Shown here: positions 32,381 through 41,399 of the stretch, piece by piece
Layout: each line of letters begins with the position of its first letter
How positions within the stretch are numbered: position 1 is the stretch's first letter
Translations under genes and position numbers: made by a program
Notes under the pieces: generated by a model
The model's database searches: none
Seen by the model: the letters and a program-made list of their open reading frames with translations, nothing else
What the model was told of the DNA's origin: nothing
Assembly: GCA_030248295.1 (NCBI GenBank)
Contig: JASANH010000299.1
Coordinates: 1 to 64,000, forward strand
From: Mesodorylaimus sp. YZB2_4
Lineage: Eukaryota; Nematoda; Enoplea; Dorylaimida; Dorylaimidae
Direction: 5' to 3'
DNA length: 64,000 bases

Positions 32381-32869
32381 TTAGTTCATCTCCATCGAAT
32401 CAACCTCTTCCACCAACCCCAAACGTATTCCCAAATCAGAAAACAAGTCAGCGAAAACATCACTATCGTAACTGACAGTCACAGGTAAAACATCGGAAGA
32501 GGTGGGATTAAAACACAGTAAGCACATTACTACCATTTTATGTATAGCCATTATTGACTGACATCTGCACCAGATCGGACAGTCCTTTCTCAGTTGAACT
32601 TGACCATTTTCGTTCCTTTCCAAAAAATAATTTTCTCTTTGATTTACCAACTCATCGATTGTCTTCGGTCTGGCACTCGGGTGCTGGTAAACGAACTTGG
32701 CCAGCGCTGGCCATTCCTTTTGTCCATCTGTGGCCATGGCATGAGGTTGAGCTTGCAATAATTGGGCGGATTTCCAAGGCAGCAGCGAATAAGGAGTCAA
32801 AGTAATTTTGGTTCCTTGGGAGAATCTCATCAGGCGAACATAAAAAGACAGAGCATCTTGAACCGACAT
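32381..32869 (-). CDS. hypothetical protein of the virus-like cluster
   Basis: 162 codons, intact, no family recognised. The N-terminal two thirds are mixed (LLPWKSAQLLQAQPHAMAT, FVYQHPSARPKTIDELVNQ). A Cys patch (CPIWCRCQS...CLLCF) lies at about residues 97-118, and the C-terminus is acidic (YDSDVFADLF, VEEVDSMEMN). A TATA box on the same strand lies 52 bp upstream and the ATG is the first in the presumed transcript. It faces the plus-strand zinc-finger gene tail to tail and diverges from the basic-protein gene at 33112, with which it shares a promoter region rich in CACCC motifs. Confidence 0.6.
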   Translation of the reverse strand: MSVQDALSFYVRLMRFSQGTKITLTPYSLLPWKSAQLLQAQPHAMATDGQKEWPALAKFVYQHPSARPKTIDELVNQRENYFLERNENGQVQLRKDCPIWCRCQSIMAIHKMVVMCLLCFNPTSSDVLPVTVSYDSDVFADLFSDLGIRLGLVEEVDSMEMN

Positions 32870-32920
32870 TCTTGCAGGTTATGCAAAGACTGCAATGACG
32901 GGTGTGAAGAATTTGCACTC

Positions 32921-32930
32921 TATTTATAGA
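32921..32930 (-). promoter_or_regulatory. TATA box of the 162-codon gene
   Basis: TCTATAAATA on the minus strand, 52 bp upstream of the ATG at 32869. Confidence 0.6.
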
Positions 32931-33053
32931 TTCCTGAGAGCAGGAGTCATCTAGTCAGCTGAGCCTACGAGACCACCCATGACGATATCACCCCTTATAG
33001 CAGACATAAAACACCCATCTCCAACGTCACCCATTCAGATCACCCCCAAGGCA

Positions 33054-33063
33054 TATAAAAAGG
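33054..33063 (+). promoter_or_regulatory. TATA box of the basic-protein gene with CACCC motifs
   Basis: TATAAAAAGG, about 58 bp before the chosen ATG. It is preceded by TCACCCCTTATAG, ACACCCATCT, GTCACCCATT and TCACCCCCAAG within 85 bp. Confidence 0.6.
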
Positions 33064-33111
33064 ATACTAAAAATATGAATGGTCACTTTTTCTGGAAAAG
33101 GTTTCCGTGAA

Positions 33112-33489
33112 ATGTCTTTTCCGATGACGCATCGTCTGCCTCCGAAACAAGTCAAGGCCCTTCTAAAGAACCGTCGCTCCAAGAAAAAACAAGAATCAGT
33201 AGTCAAATGGACCCCGAAAGCCGACGCTGTGCCCATTGGTCAAAATTCTAAGCATCAGGCTGTGGCCGCTGCCTTGCGTCAAGTATTTCGCCCTCGAGTG
33301 GACAATGGCCAGTCGCATCAAACGAGCAAGCAGCAACTGATCAAAAGTAAAATGAATAAGGATCAATCGATCAGGAAAAAGTCGGGCAAGGATCGAGAAT
33401 TTGTGTCCAAGGCATGCCCCCAAGATGAAGCATCGCCAATTATTGACTGGGATTTGATCAGACAGGGAAGCAAGAGTGACAAAGCATAA
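33112..33489 (+). CDS. small basic protein of the virus-like cluster
   Basis: 125 codons, not recognised. The first half is strongly basic (LPPKQVKALLKNRRSKKKQ, LRQVFRPRV), followed by another Lys-rich block (KQQLIKSKMNKDQSIRKKS) and a short acidic end. The composition fits a DNA- or RNA-binding protein or a virion core protein, but there is no domain to prove it. An upstream in-frame ATG at 33079 lies only about 16 bp after the TATA box and has a poor context (T at -3), so the ATG at 33112 (G at -3) is preferred. Intron-free, with the same promoter style as its two neighbours. Confidence 0.55.
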   Translation: MSFPMTHRLPPKQVKALLKNRRSKKKQESVVKWTPKADAVPIGQNSKHQAVAAALRQVFRPRVDNGQSHQTSKQQLIKSKMNKDQSIRKKSGKDREFVSKACPQDEASPIIDWDLIRQGSKSDKA

Positions 33490-33689
33490 GTATGCTCAGC
33501 TGCCATATTCGGAGGAAGTTGTATTGCAACCCTATAAGGCCTTTTGTGTGAAGCCGAATTTGTTTTGAGTCTTTTTCAAGCATGACGATGTGTGCCTTTT
33601 GTCTTTCATATACATTTCGGTCGCTGACAATTTCATCAATTTAAAAATGTTTATAAGATGTTCTTCTATAACGCACTGCCTTTTCTCGC

Positions 33690-33800
33690 CATGCAAAAAA
33701 GTCACCCATCTAGTCGCGGGCGTCTTCTCCGAAAACACACACACAGTCACCCATCTAGCCGCAGCTATGCTCTCCGAAAAGTCACCCCCTTGGGGGGTGA
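33690..33800. repeat. two copies of a GTCACCCATCTAG motif unit
   Basis: AAAAAGTCACCCATCTAGTC and ACAGTCACCCATCTAGCC, each followed by a CTTCTCCGAAAA/GCTCTCCGAAAA segment (spacing ~52 bp), then AGTCACCCCC. Same motif family as 30.1-30.5 kb and 33.0 kb. Confidence 0.6.
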
Positions 33801-34504
33801 AAACAGCCAACCTGTTGGCGGGAAAAGAAACTAAGGGGTCAGGCAGAAGCCACTTTGTCAGTCAGACGTGCCTTCATCATCGAGCTAGTCAAGTCGCCTC
33901 CTGATTTTGCTCTATTGCGCCACGTGAAAAAATGTCTCGAAATTTGCCCCGAGTTTGCGAGTGAGTATTTATGTATGCATGACACGATAGATGGGGTCTA
34001 CGATGAGCCAGTGTTGGCCTGTGAGCGTATGGCTGAGCTAACAAGGGCGATAGGGTGATAGGGTGATAGGCTTGTAGGGTGATAGTGTAATGTGGCCTTG
34101 TTTCGGCTGGGTGGTCTCTATGAGGGAAACCATTAGTTCAGTGCCAACGAGACTAGTCGTATCCTCGCAGTCAGGTGCTCAAGAATCGAATATGACTAAA
34201 CTAGGTCTGAGCACACTGTTTGCTCCAACCATACTGCTGCCCAAAGTCCAGAGAGCATATCCCCTGAAGTTTAGGCGAATGACATGGTTGTTGTCGGCTC
34301 AGGACATTAGGTATAGTAAGCCTCCGACATTTTGGGGGTGAAGGAAAAAAGGGCTACGGGAGATGGCTAATTGGCAAGATTCTTCAGGTACTGATACGAC
34401 TGTAAGTGCTCGAAAAATACCGTAATGCTGCAAAGTGTCTGATACTGAGTCTGAGATCAGGTGGCACATGTGATAATGAGCCTATTGCTTCTTTGTCTTT
34501 TCAG

Positions 34505-35052
34505 TTACGTTGATCCGTCGACGGGAAAACAGTGCACCGCCATTCTGAAAGGCGCCGCCCATCGCTCCAGACACATGGCCAAAGTGCACTGGTTGGAGGC
34601 CCCAGGACGTGGTCGGCGAGTGAGGGCAGAGGAAAGGGAACGAATGACGGAGGAAGAGCACGCTGAATACAAGCGGAAAAATTTCCGGAAAGTAAGTGCA
34701 CTTTACTTGCCTTTTATGCCTGTGGCTCCAGCCAACAATTAATAATGTCCATACCCCTCGAGTATAAGGGACATACAGTATGCCATTATGGCTTGGGATG
34801 AACATCGAGACCCTCCTTAGAAGTGATGGGTTTCCAGTCTTAGCTCAGCACGTTGTCCTCTGTAGCTAGAAAAGTCAGCCTATTGACCAATTTCACAACA
34901 TTACTCTTATTTCTTTTCAGCAGAGGAAGTCAGCCGCCACCACCACCAGCTCCACTCCTCCCGCCACTGCGTCCTCCGCCGCCGTTCCCAGCGTGACCCC
35001 GCCCGCCATTGCGTCCACCGCCGCCCCTGCCGCCACTCCGTCCATCGATTAG
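34505..35052 (+). CDS. last two exons of an unidentified gene
   Basis: Exon 34505-34691 is bounded by TTTTCAG and GTAAGT; exon 34921-35052 follows TTTTCAG and ends in TAG. Joined, they read without a break. The first exon has STGKQCTAILKGAAHRSRHM followed by AKVHW, a spacing that could be the second half of a C2H2-type finger (H-x4-H...H). A charged helix (RAEERERMTEEEHAEYKRK) comes next, and the second exon is an Ala/Pro/Ser/Thr-rich tail. Codons end mostly in G/C, unlike the surroundings. Upstream exons were not found. Function unknown. Confidence 0.5.
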
Positions 35053-35410
35053 GTTCACACATCGTGAAAAGGCGTTATCTTCAAATTTTTTCCTCATGCG
35101 TGAGAATGAGATGCAGGAAATTCGAATGTCCTCGCCAAACCTTTTGTATTCCTAGCGGCAGCTTTTTGTCGTATTTTGTAAATACGAGTCCGTAATTTAT
35201 CGTTCAGGGTGATTTTCCCATGCAACAAAGCCAATTTTAATTGATCGAAAAAACCTGGAAGTGGCACAATGCAGGATTGAACGATCGTATGCAGGAGATC
35301 AAAAATCGCGTCCTGTTATCAATCAATGTATTGCCATTGCCAATTTCGATCCTTTCTGAATCTTTGCACACATTTTCGAGTATTATGGATTTTTCAATCT
35401 AAAATCTTTT

Positions 35411-35662
35411 CAGAATTATAGTTGGAAAATATGCTTTGTTCCCGAGGACATAGTGGCGATTGTGAGCCGATTTTGGGTGCACCCTGACGCCGAATCGACG
35501 CGACGGAGGTACTGAGGGCCTGATACTGTTACCAGTTCGAATGTCAACCAATCGAATCATGTAATTGGCGACTGGATTCGGGACAATGCTGCGAAGGGGG
35601 AATCGAATTATCGCAATTTGCGCAAGAAATATTGGGCTCTAATCTTCTCGAATTTTTGATAA
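35411..35662 (+). other. possible exon or pseudogene scrap
   Basis: Follows TTTTCAG (35410). Reads SWKICFVPEDIVAIVSRFW then a stop; in another frame GDWIRDNAAKGESNYRNLR and KKYWALIF follow. Both parts look coding but are separated by a shift. Not identified. Confidence 0.25.
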
Positions 35663-36806
35663 CCTGAATATTGTTAGATAAAGCAATGGTGAGAAATGCT
35701 TTTAGTTTTCAAAAGTTCTGATTGAGCTGTACAATTTATTATACTGTGCAAGTATGTATGTGCTATGCTTTTTGTATTCCCTTCATACTGATTACATCGT
35801 TTCTTTTCTCAAACATAAAACAAGTCAAAGATATGTTTTGTGTATAGGCGGTTTTTTGGACGTCTCCTCCTTTGGGAAATTCAAATTTCCAAAAATGTGT
35901 GAAAAGTCGCGAGAAAAGTGCCGTTTTTTGATACTTTGGGGCGCCCGTTCTCACAGGGGGTGGGGGCACTTTTATCCGGTAGGTAATACTTAGGAATATG
36001 ATGTCATATGCGAAAACCTATTTCTAAAAAAACAAATATATTCTTCTGGGAAATTGGTGAGAAAACATCATTTTTGCGTTTTTGGTGCTCTAAAATTTTT
36101 TTGGCTCTTGTCCCACCTTATTTATCTCAACAGGGAGTGAACGTTTTTCAGTTTGAATAACACCATCCTGTAGCAAATTTTATGCGCTACAAAACATTGT
36201 ATAAAACTTTGTTTCAGGTCGCGTAGTTTTCGAGGAATCTTCGGCTGAAAAATACGTGGACAGATTTTAGCGATTTTTCGGGGAACCTTACGTTAAATCA
36301 ATATAACTTTCGACCGGCTATAGCTAGAAATTTTCAAGGTGATTTTCTGAATCACCGATAAATGTATCAGATACTCCGTTTTTCTGATGAGGTCAAAAAA
36401 AGTTTGTGCCTCTGTAGGTAGGAAAAACGGCTCTTAATCATTTGAATAGTTATCCCAAATATAGGTCATCCGTTTCCACCTGAAATATATTGCAAAATAC
36501 AAGAGCCAGAACAGATGGCTCCCAATTGTCTACCACATAAAAAAGACTGATTCGCATAGATTGAAGCTCTTGTGTGTTGTATCCTATTGATCAGCGGAAT
36601 GCCATCTGGCATACCTCTTGCATGGTTTGAATGGAGTGCTTCCGGATGGCGCTTCCAAGTCCAACTAGCAATGTATAATATCAGCATGTGCTCGTAAATA
36701 TCAGCATGTGCTCGTAAATTTCTCCCGACGTATTTTTGTGACTATGTCTTTTGATCCTCGAGTGCACTCTTACGTGTTTGATCAAAAGTAAAGATTGATT
36801 GATTGA
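35663..36806. other. gene-free stretch
   Basis: No domain seen. ATCAGCATGTGCTCGTAAAT is directly duplicated at 36680-36719 and GATT is repeated at 36794-36805. Confidence 0.4.
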
Positions 36807-36996
36807 TAGCAAAAAATTCATGAAATCGAACTGGGAAAGGTAGAACGTGTGGTTTGATGCGCCTTCGGACCAGGCCAGTCCAGGCTGACGAAAGGTGATC
36901 GAGAAAGATCCTGCCTGGGCTCTCTGACTGGTCACATGTACTCGCAGTTTTAGGGTTGACAAGTAGACCATAACAACTAGCCTCATTTATGTCACC
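36807..36996 (-). repeat. dispersed repeat family R4, left copy
   Basis: TAGCAAAAAATTCATGAAAT ... CTAGCCTCATTTATGTCACC is the reverse complement of 44874-45052 over ~185 bp with about 15% differences. The pair brackets the 38.3-44.7 kb transposon at unequal distances (1.3 and 0.2 kb). Confidence 0.8.
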
Positions 36997-38304
36997 AGCT
37001 TGGGGAAGGTGGCTCCTAAAAAATGCTTACATCTGCAGCTCTTGTATAGAGGATATTTAAGGGACTGTCTTGTCCAAAATGTTATTTCACTTGCAGAACA
37101 GGTATCTCTTTCAATTGCGCAATCTCAAACAGGTTTGAATTTTGATGAATGTGCAGCTTCGTAAGACATTCTAGCAGCAATGGGGAACAACGAAATTCAG
37201 ACACTGGCATGTTTTGCGTGCCTTGCGCTTTCGACCCATTGCATGGAATTGATAAGTGCTTATAAATATTACTTTAGAGTGAAGATAAATTTGGTGACTC
37301 AACCGAACGATGGAATTCGGGTCTGCGGTGTAATTCAGTTGCCACTGGCAGTTTCCTGCTGCAGATGTTCTCCACATATCCTCACATTATCCAGCAGTTA
37401 GCCGAAGCAGAATAGGGCAAGGAGCCTACCTAACACACGCTCGAAATGTTGAACACACAGTCCCTGTTGGGGAATATTCTAAAAACAGTGTTCATAGTTT
37501 AAGCTCTTTGTCATGAATTAGTGAGTTGTGAGGTTCTGTCGTCTGCCAGATTGCCCAAGAACTGAGTTATGTGCAACTTCAGGCAGGAAAATTGTGATGA
37601 CAACTATATGAAGCCGAGCGAATTCAATACATACTTTTATTATAACTGCTTATGAGAGTTGGCTCCATCTTATAATTTAAACATGAGGAAATGATCTATT
37701 TGTTGCGTGCAGAAGCGTGGACAAGCATCTGTCAATGTGTCAACGCTAGCCTTGCTGACACTGCTTTTGGATCGCACGCAAGGGCGTTGTCTTTCTGTTG
37801 CCTCGTGTCGGTGCGGAGTCGATAGGACAGAATAATCTTCTTTTCCTGATCTATATTACCTTGTGTAGTAGCTAACCCAGTTTTTGATTATTGTATACGG
37901 TGCTTACTAGGTACAGCGCCCAGTGAGCTCTGCGGCTCAAAGCTAAAACGCTGTAATTTCATAAACTTGTAGTCGGGTCCATAATAAAGCATTTGGAAGT
38001 CGTGTAACAAGCTTCCTTTAAAGTCCCTAAGCCATTATGCTTTGCAGGAAAGTTTTACTTTAGTACCTACCTGCGAGATTTGCACGTCTGGTCAGCAGAA
38101 GCCACCAAGCTAGATCTACAGTAGCTGCCCATTCTTGAGGCTCTGCCTTTTTTGGAGTGTTAAACGGCTGTGCACCTTTTAGGGTCTATCGCCAATAACT
38201 GGAGGGATTATCACCCTGGCGCCAGACGCTGTATTGCAAGATTCGTATATCCTTGGCATTCAGAGATAGCGAGTGGACATTCGGCCAGAATATATTTAAT
38301 AAAA
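36997..38304. other. gene-free stretch
   Basis: Short frames only; no domain or repeat recognised. Confidence 0.4.
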
Positions 38305-39224
38305 CCCGCATTTCCCATTCTTGAAATTCTTGGCAAGCTCATTCTACATAGCTTGCCGAGACAGTGGCAAGATCTTGACATGACATTTGGCATGATTTTG
38401 GAATGAGCTTGCCAAGCAAGCACAAGTTTGGCAAGACTCTTGGCAAGGTGAACATTGTCTTGTTTCTTTCCTTCTTTGCCGCCCCTTCCCCTCCCTCCTC
38501 TTCGAAACGTTGCTTTGTTTCCATTCACCAGTTCTCATGTAATTTTTTCACACAATCTGAGATGACATAGAACGAATAAGCGAGCATGGAAAGATAAGAC
38601 AGGAGCAATTATTAAGACAAAGACAAAATGCAAACCGAGCAGAAGCAACAAGCTCGCATGGCACTCCCATTAGATAACTTCCAGAGTGAAGACGCGGAAA
38701 ATAAATGAGAGGAAATGCAAGAAAAAACTGCGTAATAAGGTATCAGATCCAAATATCCTTTTCTAATAATACGCGCGAAAAACCAACTCAAATCTTCTTA
38801 CCCCAATCGTCGTACTTCAACTTCAAACCCTCCACAGCTTCATCGCCGTTCCCAGTCGCCTCTTTCAACAACTTTTGAAGATGACAAATTCGCGAAACCA
38901 CCACAGATGCTTCAACTCCAAGTTTCTTCTTTTTTTTAACGATTCCAGCATCAGTTAGGCAACACTCGTCCCAAATTGTCTAAGATTCATAAGGCTTGCC
39001 TTCCTCGGTTCCCTCTTGCCTATCGAACAGTTCCCAATAAAATGAAGCTGATTGAGATGTACTGAAGAGGGAAGAAAATTTCAATTTGCTATATACGCCG
39101 TGTAGTAGCTAAACTAATCCTATGGGTGGACCGCTAATGGATGATCACCAAGGAAAAAAACCATATTTTTTGTTTTCACAAAGATTATTTTCCAAGTATT
39201 GGGGGGGGGGGGTGAACCACCCCT

Positions 39225-39360
39225 GTTGAGTTGGCCAGGACACTGAACCCTTCCTCTCAACCCCCCTCCCTCAGGAAACTGCGTTAAAGGCGCATTATAA
39301 AGCGGTAATTTCTAAAAGTTTTACCTCTTGCAGGGAGGGGGATGTGCCCCGCACCCCCTA
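39225..39360 (-). repeat. dispersed repeat family R2, copy 2
   Basis: Reverse complement of 23425-23600 (CTTTTAGAAATTACCGCTTT, GAGAGGAAGGGTTCAGTGTC on the minus strand), inserted inside the 6.4 kb transposon. Preceded by a 12-G run. Confidence 0.7.
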
Positions 39361-39602
39361 ACCCAGATGACCTTGCCCATCCTTGATTTCTTCTCTATCT
39401 CACTATCTATCTTTCCATATTCCGCAATTGTTTAAACTATATGACATGCTATTTTTTGGTTTTTTAAGTCTGGTTGGTATTTGGTGACAAGAAGGTCTGC
39501 TTCTTGCGATCCCCGCTTTTTACATAGAAGATAAGCCCGATCAAAAGAGACCGAACCTCCTGCTTCAAGCCCACCATGGAAAAACAGCTGCACATACTGT
39601 AC

Positions 39603-41305
39603 TTACCCTTTATCAGCCTTGGCATCCCGACCAGCTTGTGCACCAAGCTCGAAAGCTTTTATCGAAAAATCAGTTTGCATGAGACATCGACGCTCTTGAT
39701 CCAGCTGCGCTTTTATATGATCCTGGGACAAATTAGGCGACGCTAATAATTCTAATTTTTTCCTCGCCAGCCGTACTTCAAGCATAATTTGTTGCAAACG
39801 TCTGAAAACACAAAAGTGCAAGACCTCACAAAAAACGGCAATTAGGTGCTTACATTTTAGAATTTCAAATGCTTTTTTGTCCCGATCTTTCAATTTTGGA
39901 CGAGCACGAGCGTCTTTTTTCTCCGAAGTTGTCAGCAAATACAGCCGGAGGTTGCGCAAACCATAAAAACGACGTAAAATTGATAAAAGTGATGGACTTG
40001 GATTGCTGATATCGATGCTTAACGTCATTAAAAATTCCAAAATCGAATGTCTCATGCAAACGCCCCGCCAAGTGAAGTCCACCTGCAAAATATTCTTTTT
40101 TGCACAAACTTGTGCATCAACCGCGCGTGTGACTGACCTCATCCATCAAAAAATGTTTCATCGACCAAAAAAATTGTATTGTTAGTACTATCCGAATCCA
40201 GATTTCTGTCGATCGAATCCTGAAAGTTTCTATGCTTTTGAAGTTCTTAAGGAATGTTAGTGCGGTCTACCCAAAAAAACGGTTCACAGATATGGAAAAC
40301 ATTCAGTGCAATCAATAGGTAGAAGATTCTCGCTAATAATTGAGGGAAAGCACAAAAAAGTGGAACATACTTTTTTCATTAGTTTTGACACTTTCCTTTC
40401 CAAATTTTTGTTGCTAGCGATTACTTGGTCGAGCTTCCTTTCCAGTTTCGTCGAGACAACGGCCAATGCGCCATCAGGGATTTGTGAGGCTCCCGTAACA
40501 CTAGCTGATGTCACTGACGAATCACGTTCATCAACTGAGTCTGAAAGTAGTTTAAAAATTATAAAGTGGAAAACCAATTAATAATTGAGCCATACTGTCA
40601 ATGCATGCTGCTGCTGGAGATAAGGAGCGTTTTCTTTTCGAGCCTTCCGAACGGTTTCGTTGCTCTTTTAATAAAATTTGAGAATTATTGACAGGCACTT
40701 CGCCGATGACTTGCTCGATTTAATTTTCTTCGCCTTCTTCATCGCTAGAAGCATGGAACATGCGGGAGCAGTCTGCCAATGCTTCAAACAATCCACCGCG
40801 ATTGTTTTGAGCGACGCGACCTGCAAGGTGACCAATGCCAGAATTACTGTTGATTTTTCTGATTGTCTCGATACATATGCGATATGCAGACTTTTAGTGT
40901 GTACTGAGCGTCTGTATGCAGCAATACTAGACGCGACTTTCAGCCAGCCTAACCACAAGAGAGCCATATATACCAGCTTTGCAAAATCGAAAGCTTATTT
41001 GAACTTCGCAAACGATATCTCGTTTAAAATATATGTGCTGTACGCGACCCGATTAAAATCCTTATTAAAAACTACTTACAAACTCTGGAAACAGTCGCTC
41101 GAAGAATTGTCCCTTAATAAAAATATTTGATGACATCGCCTTTTGCCCATGATTGACGAGTAGAAAACGAATCCAGTTTTCCCTCATGAACTTTTCATTC
41201 AGGAAAATTCTTTGATTTTTTTCCGATATCGAGTTCAAATATGCGATTGTCAGCGTATACAACAGCGAAAAATTCAACATCGTCTAAAATAGCAAACATA
41301 GGCTA
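39603..41305 (-). pseudogene. second gene of the 6.4 kb transposon, unidentified
   Basis: Several exon-like pieces on the minus strand. 41305-41110: FAILDDVEFFAVVYADN with a TGA and TAA in frame. About 40770-40610: acidic/basic FHASSDEEGEEN, a TAA, then SQILLKEQRNRSEGSKRKR. 40535-40370: TKLERKLDQVIASNKNL, a coiled-coil. 40110-39603: VTWRGVCMRHSIL-like sequence and, across a short GTAAGC...TTTCAG intron at 39851-39803, LEVRLARKKLELLASPNLS. The arrangement of coiled coil and charged regions suggests a DNA-binding accessory protein such as tnpA-like proteins of CACTA elements. That is inference from position. Three in-frame stops indicate decay. Confidence 0.4.
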
Positions 41306-41399
41306 AAGGTTCTCCACCGGAATTTCGATCAGACTGAAGAGAGGCGAACAATGTGCAGTAAAAATGAAAAGGGTGAAACACGCACAGCCTGGCCTACCA

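Noticed and set aside
33590..33904. 104-codon protein at 33590
   Set aside because: Much of it translates the duplicated GTCACCCATCTAG units and it has no TATA box or domain.
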